DNA from: Salegentibacter flavus
GTDB taxonomy: Bacteria > Bacteroidota > Bacteroidia > Flavobacteriales > Flavobacteriaceae
Assembly (NCBI RefSeq): GCF_900115145.1
Contig: NZ_FOVL01000013.1
Span: 49,676 to 113,675, forward strand
Length of the DNA stretch: 64,000 nucleotides
Direction: 5' to 3'
Below the pieces are notes generated by a model. It saw only the letters and a list, made by a program, of their open reading frames with translations. It searched no databases and had not been told where the DNA came from. Both the position numbers and the translations under genes were made by a program. This document shows positions 43,530-54,969 of this stretch, piece by piece. How positions within the stretch are numbered: the first letter of the stretch is position 1; each line of letters begins with the position of its first letter.

Positions 43530-44930
43530 ATGTTTTATCATCATCCAAGGTTAATTCTTCTAAAAAATAAACTTAAAACTACTGTTTTTGTTTTGTTTAT
43601 ACTTTTTGCGGCGTGTAAGACTCCTGAAAAAAGAAGTGATCTCATAGCCCTTTCTAATTTTAAAATCCTGAATTTGGCGGATGAAACAGTACTCAGAAAT
43701 GAGGTGGTACTGCTAAAGGAAGATTCAATTTTTGAAATTCTTTCAGAGGAAGAATTCAAGAAAAATTATATCCTTCCCGATTCAGCCATTGTTAACGGAA
43801 AAGGGAAATACCTCATGCCGTCTTTAGTGGAAATGCATGCCCATTTTCAGCCCAGGAACCCACATCATAAAAGATATTTACAACAATATTTAAGTTACGG
43901 AATTACGCAAATTCGGGTAATGGCAGGTAATGAAGACTTGCTCTCTTGGAAAGATAGTATTGCACAAAACCTAATTATGGGACCCGATTTGAAAGTGGCA
44001 GGGCCTTTAATTGATGGCGAAAAACCACTATGGGGCAAATTTCATGATGGTCCAGTGATTACTAATACAGGCCATGCAGATAGTCTCATTTCTGAAATAA
44101 AAGCAAAAGGCTATGACCTGGTAAAACTTTACGAAAGACTTCCAGCAAAGGTATATTTTGAATTTATTGAGGCCGCCAAAAAGCAGGAGATGCGGGTGGC
44201 AGCACATATTCCATTCGAAGTTTTGACCAGCGCTAAAACTGAAGAGGTATTTAATACTAATTCCCCTTCTTTTGAACATTTTAAAAATTTCGGGCCTTTG
44301 GTTACCAAAAATGAGGTTGAAAAAATAGCTCAACCAGAAGATCATATTTATTATGGCTACCGGTTGGCGGAAGATCCCGACCTACAGAAAATTTATGAGG
44401 TAGTTAAGGAAATTAAACAAAATCAGGTCTGGACCAGTCCTACTGCAGTTTTGTGGAAAAACAGCAGCGATAGCGCAAGGATCGCGGCCATAATGAAAAC
44501 TGAGGCTTATAAAGGTCTTGATGAAGGAATGAAAAATTGGTGGAGATCAACTATTGAGAATCAGAGCAGAAATATGGTGCTGAACCGCCTTAACGAACTT
44601 TTTTTAAAGGAGATGGCTCGCCAGGAAGTAAAATTATTGGTAGGAACCGATTTTCCTAACCCTTTTTTAATTCCCGGCTATGCTGTGCACCAGGAAATAC
44701 ATAATCTTGTGGATATGGGATTTAGCAATTTAGAAGCGCTGCGGGCGGCAACTATTTATCCGGCGCAGTATTGGGAAGAGAAAGATCCCGCACCTTATTT
44801 CACACAAGGAAGATTAGCCAATTTTCTTATTCTGAATAAAAATCCATTAGAACACATTGAAAATACCTTTAGCATTCATCGAGTGGTGAAAAAAGGTGAA
44901 TTTTTTTCACCAAAAACCCTGCGGGAATAA
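43530..44930 (+). CDS. Amidohydrolase-family lipoprotein
   Basis: The 466-aa protein has a lipobox (FILFAAC, Cys29) and an amidohydrolase barrel: LMPSLVEMHAHFQP with the metal-binding HxH, LVKLYE, AAHIPFE and LVGTDFPNPF with the catalytic Asp, then the LEALRAATIYPAQYW and GRLANFLILNKNPL closing blocks. It resembles imidazolonepropionase/prolidase-type secreted hydrolases; the substrate is unknown. ATG 43530 begins the lipoprotein leader; an in-frame TTG at 43491 would add 13 unlikely residues. The gene is bracketed by the receptor-tail repeat. Confidence 0.87.
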   Translation: MFYHHPRLILLKNKLKTTVFVLFILFAACKTPEKRSDLIALSNFKILNLADETVLRNEVVLLKEDSIFEILSEEEFKKNYILPDSAIVNGKGKYLMPSLVEMHAHFQPRNPHHKRYLQQYLSYGITQIRVMAGNEDLLSWKDSIAQNLIMGPDLKVAGPLIDGEKPLWGKFHDGPVITNTGHADSLISEIKAKGYDLVKLYERLPAKVYFEFIEAAKKQEMRVAAHIPFEVLTSAKTEEVFNTNSPSFEHFKNFGPLVTKNEVEKIAQPEDHIYYGYRLAEDPDLQKIYEVVKEIKQNQVWTSPTAVLWKNSSDSARIAAIMKTEAYKGLDEGMKNWWRSTIENQSRNMVLNRLNELFLKEMARQEVKLLVGTDFPNPFLIPGYAVHQEIHNLVDMGFSNLEALRAATIYPAQYWEEKDPAPYFTQGRLANFLILNKNPLEHIENTFSIHRVVKKGEFFSPKTLRE

Positions 44931-44944
44931 ATTTATCATATCAA

Positions 44945-45042
44945 TCAAAGGAAGCAAAAAGAAAACCCGTTCTACAGATGTTCTGGAAGAAATGGACAGG
45001 GCGGGGGTTAAATAAGCCTTTCTTCCTGATACAATTATCATC
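44945..45042. repeat. Direct repeat copy B (decayed receptor 3' tail)
   Basis: In the receptor frame it reads GSKKKTRSTDVLEEMDRAGVK and a stop, compared with GNSKKKTHSTDALEEMGRAG in copy A. No receptor barrel precedes it, so it is a displaced tail. Confidence 0.85.
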
Positions 45043-45132
45043 CAGAATCTTCATATGAAAGCACGAGTACTTTTAGTTTTTGGCTAATCCCCTGCAAATT
45101 TTTCAGGAAATATTTTATCTTCAAAAGAAAAA

Positions 45133-45657
45133 ATGGAAAAGAAAGTCCTGGAATTTGCCCGGAAAGCCCACGGGACTCAGCAGCGAAAATATTCCGAAGA
45201 AGCTTATATAGAACATCCCATCCGTGTGGCGGGACTGGTAAAAAGCGTCACCCACACTTCTGAGATGATCTGCGCGGCCTACCTGCATGATGTGGTGGAA
45301 GATACTCCGGTCTCCCTGCAGGATATTGAGAGGAAGTTCGGGCGAAAGACTGCTAGTCTGGTGGAGGAGCTAACCGATGAATACGAAAAGAAGAATCACC
45401 CTCATCTCAACCGTCGCCAACGCAAGCAGAAAGAGGTAGAGCGACAAGCCGGGATGAGCCCGGAGGCCAAGACTATCAAACTTGCAGATGTGATAGACAA
45501 CACCCGCGATATCCTTAAAAACGACCCCGGCTTTGCCCGAAAATATATTCCGGAGATGGAAGCCCTCACCGAAGCTTTACAGGGTGGGGATTTTAAGTTG
45601 CTTATGAGAGCCTGCTTTGAAGTGCAACGCGGGATCATTCAATTGAGAAAGCCCTGA
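45133..45657 (+). CDS. HD-domain hydrolase (MESH1/SpoT-hydrolase-like)
   Basis: The 174-aa protein has the RelA/SpoT hydrolase-type HD pattern: EHPIRVAGLV (His28), AAYLHDVVEDTP (His52-Asp53) and TIKLADVIDN (Asp119). It has no synthetase domain, so it would resemble single-domain small alarmone hydrolases that cleave (p)ppGpp or related nucleotides. The true substrate is not proven by sequence. It stands alone. Confidence 0.82.
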   Translation: MEKKVLEFARKAHGTQQRKYSEEAYIEHPIRVAGLVKSVTHTSEMICAAYLHDVVEDTPVSLQDIERKFGRKTASLVEELTDEYEKKNHPHLNRRQRKQKEVERQAGMSPEAKTIKLADVIDNTRDILKNDPGFARKYIPEMEALTEALQGGDFKLLMRACFEVQRGIIQLRKP

Positions 45658-45767
45658 GAATACCATCTCCCCAAAGATCTTTTTCTTGCGCCATAATTTG
45701 TCGGTATTAAGCCTTAAATTTAAGGGTGATTGAAAAAGCAATTCTTTAAATATATAAAACCTGAATT

Positions 45768-46256
45768 ATGAATATTCTATACCTGCACGGACTCGGGAGT
45801 AAGCTCAATGAAGCAAAACGGGTGCGGCTTCAGAAATACGGAAAGGTCTTCGCACCTAATATTGATTACCACAACATCCCCAATGCCATTGAATGGGTGC
45901 TGGGAAAATATGCCGATACGAAATTCGGGGCGGTGATAGGCAGTAGTATGGGAGGTTTCGCGGGCTATTATATCTCCAATAGCCTGAATGTGCCAGCACT
46001 CTTGTTCAATCCGGCTTTAAAGACCCGTTCCACTTTTCAGCAAATTCCCGAAAATACTGGGGATTCTTCAAGTTTAAAACAATTGGTGATAGGGCAGCGG
46101 GACCCCGCGGTTAATCCCGCCGAAACTCTAGATTTTCTGGGAGAACATTTAAACCGGGGGACAGATCTGTACCTGCACCTGCGTCCTGAAATGGAACACC
46201 AGGTGCCCCTGGATTGCTTTGAGCAGGAGCTGAAGACTTTTTTTAAGAGGCTTTGA
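45768..46256 (+). CDS. YqiA/YcfP-family alpha/beta hydrolase
   Basis: The 162-aa protein starts MNILYLHGLGS (oxyanion HG) and has the nucleophile elbow GSSMGG with Ser60, a late acid region GQRDPAV and a C-terminal His in EMEHQVP. The length and order match YqiA-type esterases. No lid domain or signal peptide is present. The physiological ester is unknown. Confidence 0.87.
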   Translation: MNILYLHGLGSKLNEAKRVRLQKYGKVFAPNIDYHNIPNAIEWVLGKYADTKFGAVIGSSMGGFAGYYISNSLNVPALLFNPALKTRSTFQQIPENTGDSSSLKQLVIGQRDPAVNPAETLDFLGEHLNRGTDLYLHLRPEMEHQVPLDCFEQELKTFFKRL

Positions 46257-46260
46257 AATT

Positions 46261-46425
46261 TTAATGCTTGATCTTCATACCATCAATCCGGATAGGCTTC
46301 TCCTTCTCCTCCCTGGTAAGTCTTTCCATATCCCTTTGCATCTGCTCACCGGGTTCCAGACCGGGCATTTCCAAAGTGTGGATTTCCCCAGGACGTAATA
46401 TTTCTTCCTTCTCCTCTTCTGAATT
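46261..46425 (-). pseudogene. Possible C-terminal gene remnant (unknown)
   Basis: A frame without a start codon reads EEEKEEILRPGEIHTLEMPG, continues as a charged helical tail (MERLTREEKEKPIRIDGMKI) and stops at 46261. It is limited by an upstream TAA. It has a coding-like look but I recognise no family. A short product could start at the internal Met of EMPGLEPG. Confidence 0.3.
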
Positions 46426-46474
46426 TTATTTAATGTGCTTTTAATACTGTTTAGGATTTTATAAAGGCTGAAAC

Positions 46475-47416
46475 TTAATCTAATTCAATGCTCCAGATTC
46501 CCCGCACTTCATTCTCTGAATAACCCAAGGCCTTATCTTCCGGATAGAGTTCTTTGATCTTCTGCAGCACCTCGGGTCTCATCTCTTCGGGTTTTCCATG
46601 GCATTGCAAACACATCTTGTTGGTGACTATGGGATAGTAGAACTTATTCTTTCCGTTTTTGGGAATCACGACCGGCACAGGTTCTCTGCCATTCTGAACA
46701 CTTTGTTTAAAATGTGTTATATAATATTTCTCTTCCTTGTTGGCGGCGTTGTCAGGATTTCGGTTCTTGTCTGAAACTCTTTTTATCACCGCATTGTGTT
46801 CTTTTTCCATTTGGGAGGTAAGGGGGATGGCTTGAACATTACAGAAATCCAATGCGTGAATGGGGCCACCCTCCTCTAATGCCTTCATTAAGTTCTTTCC
46901 CAGTTGTTGCTGGGTGGCCTGGGCGATTTCCATGCCTGTTTTGGCTACGGTGTTTTCCTGGTCGTTCTGGCCCATGCCCATTCCCCGGCCCTGCATTCCG
47001 CCACCATGACCCCGCATCTGAGGTAGTTCCGTTTCATAGAGGTAATCTGCTACCTGCCTTATCACAGAATCAGGAAAATCCTGGTAGGGCATAAGTCCGA
47101 AATTTCTAATAGCTCCATACATTATGGCCTTTTCCTCTGTGGGCTCCTTTACAAAATTTACAATATCGGCAACGAAATCCTCTTTTGTGATATCTCCCTG
47201 CAGATAATGCATCTGTACCATACTCATAGGCGGCGCCAATCTTGTCCCGCTCTCTGGAGAATGACAGGCATAACAGTGTTTCTCCATCAGGGCTTTTCCG
47301 GGATGTTCCTGTAATCTGGCCTCGGCAACAAGTTCAGGGTCTTCGTAGGTGTCTTTTTTGTCCTTGCAGGAAGAAACAAAGATCATCAAACTGATTAATA
47401 ATATAATTCTTTTCAT
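46475..47416 (-). CDS. Dihaem c-type cytochrome lipoprotein with DUF3365 domain
   Basis: The 313-aa protein has a lipobox (FVSSC, Cys17), an N-terminal monohaem cytochrome c domain with CYACH (Cys48-Cys51-His52) and a probable Met ligand in GLMPYQDFP, a Gly/Met-rich linker (about 133-152) and a C-terminal DUF3365 (Tll0287-like) domain with a second haem motif CLQCH. It would be anchored outside the cytoplasm and act in electron transfer or redox sensing. It follows katG on the same strand but 131 bases away and behind a terminator. Confidence 0.88.
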   Translation of the reverse strand: MKRIILLISLMIFVSSCKDKKDTYEDPELVAEARLQEHPGKALMEKHCYACHSPESGTRLAPPMSMVQMHYLQGDITKEDFVADIVNFVKEPTEEKAIMYGAIRNFGLMPYQDFPDSVIRQVADYLYETELPQMRGHGGGMQGRGMGMGQNDQENTVAKTGMEIAQATQQQLGKNLMKALEEGGPIHALDFCNVQAIPLTSQMEKEHNAVIKRVSDKNRNPDNAANKEEKYYITHFKQSVQNGREPVPVVIPKNGKNKFYYPIVTNKMCLQCHGKPEEMRPEVLQKIKELYPEDKALGYSENEVRGIWSIELD

Positions 47417-47436
47417 CTTGTGAGTAATTGTTTACC

Positions 47437-47444
47437 TAAAGATA
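47437..47444 (-). promoter_or_regulatory. Possible -7 box of the cytochrome gene
   Basis: TATCTTTA on the minus strand, 20 bases before the ATG; one mismatch from TAnnTTTG. Confidence 0.35.
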
Positions 47445-47487
47445 CTAAAGAATTGTTTTGGAAAGGTTCTGAATTATGCTGGTACTA

Positions 47488-47521
47488 AAAAAAGGTGGCC
47501 GAAATCCCGACCACCTTTTTT
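47488..47521 (-). terminator. katG terminator
   Basis: AAAAAAGGTGG and CCACCTTTTTT are exact complements around a 12-base loop, with a T tract in either direction. It lies 26 bases after the katG stop. Confidence 0.88.
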
Positions 47522-47547
47522 CAAATCTAAAACTTTATTTCCTGAAA

Positions 47548-49851
<2,304 letters not shown>

Positions 49852-49901
49852 TTATTGCTTTTATGTTTTAATATTTAATAACTATGGTGTTTAGATAAAA
49901 A

Positions 49902-50042
49902 CTATGGCGATCCTAAGTATTGAATAGGGAGATATACGATTTCTACCTTATCATTTTCAATGCGGTGGTAAATACTGTCAATTCCAGGAATACACCTTCG
50001 ATATCCTATCCGGATATGATCTACGGCCTGATTGAAGTTAAC
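49902..50042 (-). pseudogene. ParE/RelE-family toxin C-terminal remnant
   Basis: The minus strand reads FNQAVDHIRIGYRRCIPGID followed by SIYHRIENDKVEIVYLPIQY and a stop, the typical last three strands of ParE toxins (IRxGYRRC, SIYYR and VEIVRIL patterns). The N-terminal half is missing and the frame runs into a REP-type repeat at 50042. No antitoxin gene is seen nearby. Confidence 0.7.
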
Positions 50043-50072
50043 GTCATTCCGGACTTGATCCGGAATCTAATA
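50042..50072. repeat. REP-type palindromic repeat (ATTCCGGA family)
   Basis: CGTCATTCCGGACTTGATCC followed by GGAATCT contains the hairpin ATTCCGGA-CTTGA-TCCGGAAT. The same sequence occurs at 52319-52349. Confidence 0.8.
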
Positions 50073-50297
50073 AAGTAGCTACTTTATTAATCCAAACTTA
50101 TTTATCAAAGGCTTATGGTTCTTTTGGATAATCCGATTGTTGGCCTCAGCATTAAGTACTGATGATTCCGCTTCAGAATTCCAATTATTTTTTGACAGTC
50201 TTGCCTGATTATGGCTGTAAAAATATGTAAATTGGGAGGTAGCTGCTGTCTGTTCAATTACTTCCGGAGAGAATTCGGGAAGCCAATCCACTTAAAT
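50073..50297. other. Upstream region of the acyl-CoA dehydrogenase gene
   Basis: A 70-codon minus-strand frame (50079-50291) has no recognisable domain and may be a remnant or chance. I see no clear promoter. An in-frame upstream extension of the dehydrogenase is possible but does not look like protein. Confidence 0.35.
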
Positions 50298-52091
50298 ATG
50301 AAAACATCACAAGAAAACAAAGAACATAGTACCGGAGGCGCTTTTTTGATCCATTCCGCGAAAGGGAGCAATTCCCCCGGATCCCTTTTTTCCGAAGAAG
50401 AGGAGATGGTCCTGGGCAGCGTGAAAGAGTTTATTCAGCGTGAGGTTCAACCCCTGGCTGAAGAGATGGAGCACCAGAAGGAGCACAGCCGCTCGGTTTC
50501 CCTACTGGAAAAAGCCGGAGAGCTGGGGCTTTTGGGCCTTGGTATTTCTGAAGAATACGGAGGCATGACGGTTTCTTTCACCACCAGTCTCCGGGTGACA
50601 GAGGAGGTGGGCCGGGTATCGGAATTCTCCCCCACCTTTGGGGTACAGACCAGTATAGGCATCGCGCCTATCCTTTTTTACGGTTCTGAAGTCCAGAAGC
50701 AGCGATACCTGCCAAAACTGGTGAGCGGGGAGTGGAAGAGCTGCTATTGCCTTACCGAACCCGACGCGGGATCTGATGCCAACTCCGGAAAGACCAGGGC
50801 CACACCAGTGGAAGACGGGGCCGCTTATCTGCTCAACGGACAGAAAATGTGGATCACCAATTCGGGATTTGCCAATATTTTTATTGTATTCGCCAAAGTG
50901 GAGGATGACAGAAATCTTTCTGCTTTTATTGTCGAAAAGGATTTCGGGGGCATCAGCCTTGGCGAGGAAGAGCGTAAGATGGGAATCAAGGGCTCGTCTA
51001 CGCGGCAGGTGTTCTTCAATGAGGTGCGGCTGCCTGTGGAAAATATGCTGGGAAAACGGGAAGAAGGATTTAAGATCGCTCTTAATGTGCTTAATGGCGG
51101 GCGTATCAAACTAGGGGCAGGGGCTATAGGTACCTCAAAAACGGCGTTTGATCTTGCCGTGCAATATGCTATTGACAGAAAGCAGTTCGGGAGCTCCATC
51201 AGCAGTTTTGGGGCCATCCAGTATAAGCTGGCACAAATGGCGGTAAGGATCTTTGCATTGGAGGCCGCCACCTATCGCACGGGGCAATTCATAGACGAAA
51301 AGATGGCTGCCCTGGAAGCAGAGGGCTTTTCCGCAGAAAAGGCTGAAGTTGCTTCAGTATCGGCTTATGGGATCGAGTGTGCTATCCTGAAGGTATTTGG
51401 TTCAGAATGCCTGGCCCTGGTAGTAGATGAGGGGGTGCAGATCTTTGGTGGAATGGGCTTTTCGGAAGATGCGCCCATGGCCAGGCTTTACCGCAATGCC
51501 CGCATTACGCGTATCTATGAGGGGACTAACGAGATCAACCGGATGCTGATCGTCGATATGCTGCTGAAGAAAGCAATGACTGGGGAGCTGGAGCTGCTAC
51601 AGGCGGCAAAGCAGCTACAAGTGGAGCTCAATTCCAATCCAACTGAAAGGAAGCTGGCAGGAGGCGGCCCGAAGGCAGCCTTCGCAATCCTGGAAGATCT
51701 TAAAAAAGCGGCGCTTATCATTGTAGACGCAGCGGCGAAACGACTCGGGAAAAAGCTCAAGGAAGAACAGGAGGTGCTGATGCATATTTCAGATATGATC
51801 ATTCAGGTTTATGTTCTGGAAGCCGTGTTGATTAAAGCTGAAAACTTAAGAACCAATGGGGAAGAGAAGGCCCCGGAACACATAGCCGACATTAGGCGTG
51901 TCTTTTTGTATGAGTCTGCGGAAAAAATCAGGCAGGCAGGGCAGGAGGCTATCCTTAGCTTTGCGGAAGGGGAGGAGTGTTCCCTGCTAATGAAGGGGTT
52001 GAAAGGCTTCACCGAAGCCCACGCGTTCAATATCAAAGATGCCCGTAGAAGGATTGCCCGTGCCATGATAGCTGAAGGGAAGTATGTGTAA
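50298..52091 (+). CDS. Acyl-CoA dehydrogenase (VLCAD-type, about 600 aa)
   Basis: The 597-aa flavoenzyme has the acyl-CoA dehydrogenase core to about residue 420 (CLTEPDAGSDANSGKTRA, KMWITNSGFANIFIVFAK, GSSTRQVFFNEVRLP and RIYEGTNEINRMLI with the catalytic Glu) plus a C-terminal helical extension of about 170 residues, the architecture of very-long-chain types. It oxidises acyl-CoA to trans-2-enoyl-CoA. ATG 50298 gives a normal N terminus. It converges on the ligase/oxoacid dehydrogenase/ACP operon and may share its pathway. Confidence 0.92.
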   Translation: MKTSQENKEHSTGGAFLIHSAKGSNSPGSLFSEEEEMVLGSVKEFIQREVQPLAEEMEHQKEHSRSVSLLEKAGELGLLGLGISEEYGGMTVSFTTSLRVTEEVGRVSEFSPTFGVQTSIGIAPILFYGSEVQKQRYLPKLVSGEWKSCYCLTEPDAGSDANSGKTRATPVEDGAAYLLNGQKMWITNSGFANIFIVFAKVEDDRNLSAFIVEKDFGGISLGEEERKMGIKGSSTRQVFFNEVRLPVENMLGKREEGFKIALNVLNGGRIKLGAGAIGTSKTAFDLAVQYAIDRKQFGSSISSFGAIQYKLAQMAVRIFALEAATYRTGQFIDEKMAALEAEGFSAEKAEVASVSAYGIECAILKVFGSECLALVVDEGVQIFGGMGFSEDAPMARLYRNARITRIYEGTNEINRMLIVDMLLKKAMTGELELLQAAKQLQVELNSNPTERKLAGGGPKAAFAILEDLKKAALIIVDAAAKRLGKKLKEEQEVLMHISDMIIQVYVLEAVLIKAENLRTNGEEKAPEHIADIRRVFLYESAEKIRQAGQEAILSFAEGEECSLLMKGLKGFTEAHAFNIKDARRRIARAMIAEGKYV

Positions 52092-52181
52092 GCTTTTTAT
52101 TTTTATTCCAGGTCTTACTTGACAAGCTCATTCAGGTGGGATTTCTCAATGCGTTCGAAATGATAATTATGGGGGGTTTCT

Positions 52182-52223
52182 GTCATTCCGAAGGAGCGAG
52201 GTAGTAGCGAGGAGGAATCTCAT
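52182..52223. repeat. REP-type repeat variant
   Basis: TCATTCCGAAGGAGCGAGG and, further on, GAGGAATCTCAT resemble a relative of the ATTCCGGA repeat with an expanded loop. Confidence 0.6.
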
Positions 52224-52272
52224 AATGCAGCTTTTTTAAATTTCACGGCCCTTACTGCAATTGCTTACTCAT

Positions 52273-52301
52273 ATGAGATCCTGAGTCAAGCTCAGGATGA
52301 C
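52273..52301. repeat. REP-type repeat in inverse orientation
   Basis: ATGAGATCCTGAGTCAAGCT followed by CAGGATGAC forms the hairpin ATCCTGAG-TCAAG-CTCAGGAT. Confidence 0.75.
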
Positions 52302-52318
52302 GTTTGTTTCTAAGTTAG

Positions 52319-52349
52319 CGTCATTCCGGACTTGATCCGGAATCTCATA
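52319..52349. repeat. REP-type palindromic repeat (ATTCCGGA family), second copy
   Basis: Nearly identical to the copy at 50042-50072. With the two repeats just upstream it fills the intergenic space between the convergent dehydrogenase and ACP genes, where the hairpins could end transcription from both sides. Confidence 0.8.
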
Positions 52350-52448
52350 AGGAGGCTTCTATTTGGGCCCATTTAACGATCTCACTACCTTGTGAGCCGA
52401 AGGCTTCGAAATTACAAAGAACAGAGAGGCCGATGCATTTTGGAAACT

Positions 52449-52694
52449 CTACTGCGACTTTTCTTCCAAATAATCCGTTAGCGAACCTAGCGTGGCTGTT
52501 TTGCCGTAATCTTCCTCAGGGATATCTATTCCGAGTTTTTCATTCAGCGCCACCAGGAACTGCAGGGCGTCAAAGGAATCAATATTGAGCGCTTCCCTGA
52601 TGTTCTCATCGGGTTTGAGGCTGGTGGGGTCTGTATCAGGAGCTGTCTTTTTGAGCAACTCAAAAATGGCTGATTGTATTTCTTCGCGGGTCAT
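52449..52694 (-). CDS. Free-standing acyl carrier protein
   Basis: The 81-aa acidic four-helix protein carries NIDSFDALQFL, with Ser40 as the phosphopantetheine site (DSFD in place of DSLD). The LGIDIPEEDYGKTATLGSLTDYL end is typical of ACP helices III and IV. It differs from the usual fatty-acid AcpP in context: it is the last gene of a 2-oxoacid dehydrogenase operon and its start overlaps the E2 stop by 4 bases. No ketosynthase or transacylase gene is nearby. It probably carries an acyl group made by this operon. Confidence 0.92.
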   Translation of the reverse strand: MTREEIQSAIFELLKKTAPDTDPTSLKPDENIREALNIDSFDALQFLVALNEKLGIDIPEEDYGKTATLGSLTDYLEEKSQ

Positions 52695-53986
52695 AATTTT
52701 TCGGGATTTTGTAGATGATTATTTAAAGCTTCCAGGAAGCGGCTCCCGGTCAGACCGTCTGTGGCCCGGTGGTCTCCGGCGAGAGTGACGTGAAGCACGG
52801 GACGTACGGCTAGCATCCCGTCATGTACCAGTGGTTCGTTAACTATACTGCCGAAGCCTACAATGGCCACCTGTGGCGGATAGATCACCCCAAAAACCTT
52901 TTCGGCCCCGTTTTCTCCAAGACTGGTGATGGTAATGGTGGAATCGCTAAGCTCTGAACTACGGAGTTTCAGGGCCCGGGCACGGGGGATCATGTCGTTA
53001 AGCGCTGTCATGATCTCATCCACATTTTTAGTATCGGCATTGCGAATAGCCGGTACAAGCAAACCTCCGGCTCGCAGAGAGATGACAAAGCCTATGTTCA
53101 CTTCGTTTTTGAGTTGCAGGCCGTTATCCCATACGGCGTTGAGGGCAGGGGTACTGTCTATGGCTTTGGCTACGGCTTTGATGAATAAGACCGCGGGCAA
53201 TAACCTGCCCGAGATCTCCCGTTGCCGGTTGGTATCTTTTAACCAGCTCATCGCCGCCAGCATGTCTATCTTTTTTTCCAGATAATAATGAGGGATTTCC
53301 CGGTTCGACCGACTCATGGCTGCGGCTACTGCAGCGCGGATGCTTTCCTGCTGTCCGGGCTTGCTCGAGGGGGCAGGGGGCTCCATTACTTGTTTAGAAG
53401 GAGTTTCCTGCTCCGCCTTTTTTTCCACTGTATCTTTTACGGCTGTAGTTTCCGGGCTTTGTTTAGGTGTTTCTTTTTCCCCGGCCATGGCTTGTTCCAC
53501 ATCAGCTTTTGTAATTGCTCCGCCTTCCCCGGTGCCGGTGAGGCTAGTGAGATCAACATTGTTCTTTTCGGCAATGCTTCGGGCGAGGGGAGAAGCTTTT
53601 ATCCTGTGTTTTTCTTCGGAAGATTTTTCTTTGGAAGAAGTTTCTTCTGAAATACTATCTGAAGGAACCGGGCCTTCGCTTTCTGTGGCTTGCTCTTTTT
53701 CCTGAATGGGGTGTGTTTCCGAATCCTTTTCGGGGATCTTTCCAGGAGTACCTTCAGATTTGAGTTTTGCCATGGGGGCGCCCACGGGCACTTTATCTCC
53801 TTCTTCGATAAGATAATCTTCAAGGATTCCTGCTTCAAAGACCTCTATTTCAATAAGGCCTTTCTGGGTTTCCACCTCGGCAATGATATCTCCCGGTTTG
53901 AGTTGGTCGCCCGGTTTCTTTTTCCACTCAACTAATGTCCCTGCTTCCATATCGGCCCCAAGGCTGGGCATTAAGAACTCTGTCAT
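52691..53986 (-). CDS. 2-oxoacid dehydrogenase E2 (dihydrolipoamide acyltransferase)
   Basis: The 431-aa protein has one lipoyl domain (residues 1-78, lipoyl Lys42 in ETQKGL), a Glu/Ser/Lys-rich linker, a peripheral subunit-binding domain ([20 protein letters not shown]), a second flexible linker and the catalytic acyltransferase domain with DHRATDG near the C terminus. It passes an acyl group from E1 to CoA. It overlaps both neighbours (E1 beta and ACP) by 4 bases. Acyl specificity (acetyl or branched) cannot be set by eye. Confidence 0.93.
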   Translation of the reverse strand: MTEFLMPSLGADMEAGTLVEWKKKPGDQLKPGDIIAEVETQKGLIEIEVFEAGILEDYLIEEGDKVPVGAPMAKLKSEGTPGKIPEKDSETHPIQEKEQATESEGPVPSDSISEETSSKEKSSEEKHRIKASPLARSIAEKNNVDLTSLTGTGEGGAITKADVEQAMAGEKETPKQSPETTAVKDTVEKKAEQETPSKQVMEPPAPSSKPGQQESIRAAVAAAMSRSNREIPHYYLEKKIDMLAAMSWLKDTNRQREISGRLLPAVLFIKAVAKAIDSTPALNAVWDNGLQLKNEVNIGFVISLRAGGLLVPAIRNADTKNVDEIMTALNDMIPRARALKLRSSELSDSTITITSLGENGAEKVFGVIYPPQVAIVGFGSIVNEPLVHDGMLAVRPVLHVTLAGDHRATDGLTGSRFLEALNNHLQNPEKL

Positions 53987-54969
53987 GGCCTTAGTATTTT
54001 TATTACTGCATTCTCAATATCTTCCACCTGCGGAACAGAGGCATTTTCCAGGTGCAGGGGATAGGGGATAGGTACCTCGATTCCACCTAATCTTTTCACG
54101 GGAGCATCCAGCTCATAAAAAGCTTTTTCCATAATACGGGCGCTCACTTCCGAAGAAACATTGATGGTACTCCAGGCTTCCTCTACCAGTAATGCCCGGT
54201 GGGTTTTGCTAACCGACTTTATAAAGCAGTCTTCATCTAAAGGGCGCAAGACCCGCAAGTCTATAACTTCGGCATCTATACCCTGTTCTGAAAGTCGCTT
54301 TGCAGCCTCGAGAGCTTTGTATACTCCTATCCCGTAAGTGATAATAGAAATATCTTTTCCTTCCCGGCGGATCTTTGCCCGCGAAATGTCGGTAGGACCG
54401 GAATCGGCAGGTATTTCAGCTTCCATATTGAGCATAGAAGTATATTCAAAGATGATCACGGGGTCCGGACTATTCAGGGCAGTCGAGAGCATTCCTCTCG
54501 CATCTTCATGAGTGCCCACCGAAACCACGATCAGCCCGGGGATATGGGCGAATAAGGGTTCCCAGCTGTGAGAATGCTGGGCAGCCAGCTGTTTTCCTAT
54601 TCCTGCACTCATCCTGATGACCACAGGCACATTGAGTTGTCCGCCCGACATATGCAGCAAAGTGGCGGCATTATTCGCGATCTGGTCCATAGGTAACATC
54701 GCAAAATTCACTGTCATCACCTCTACTATGGGTTTCAAACCTGCCAGGGAGGCGCCAATTCCCGCCCCTACAAATCCGGCTTCAGAAAGGGGGACGTCCA
54801 TAATACGGTCTTCCCCAAACTCCTCCAGTAAACCTTTGCTCACCGCAAAGGCACCGCCATAGCGGCCAACATCTTCTCCCATGAGAAAAACCCGCTCATC
54901 ATTGAAAAGGGCTTCTCTAATCCCAGCTTTCAGGGCTTCACGGTATGTTATTTTGATTGTTTCACTCAT
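53983..54969 (-). CDS. 2-oxoacid dehydrogenase E1 component, beta subunit
   Basis: The 328-aa protein is a transketolase-like E1 beta chain: [60 protein letters not shown] and a C-terminal transketolase domain with [20 protein letters not shown]. With E1 alpha it forms the ThDP-dependent decarboxylase. It overlaps E1 alpha and E2 by 4 bases each. The spacing indicates one message and coupled translation. Confidence 0.94.
   Translation of the reverse strand: MSETIKITYREALKAGIREALFNDERVFLMGEDVGRYGGAFAVSKGLLEEFGEDRIMDVPLSEAGFVGAGIGASLAGLKPIVEVMTVNFAMLPMDQIANNAATLLHMSGGQLNVPVVIRMSAGIGKQLAAQHSHSWEPLFAHIPGLIVVSVGTHEDARGMLSTALNSPDPVIIFEYTSMLNMEAEIPADSGPTDISRAKIRREGKDISIITYGIGVYKALEAAKRLSEQGIDAEVIDLRVLRPLDEDCFIKSVSKTHRALLVEEAWSTINVSSEVSARIMEKAFYELDAPVKRLGGIEVPIPYPLHLENASVPQVEDIENAVIKILRP

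Noticed and set aside
53288..53705. Two overlapping plus-strand frames rich in Phe, Cys and Gly opposite E2
   Set aside because: They mirror the low-complexity E2 linker and have no independent support.
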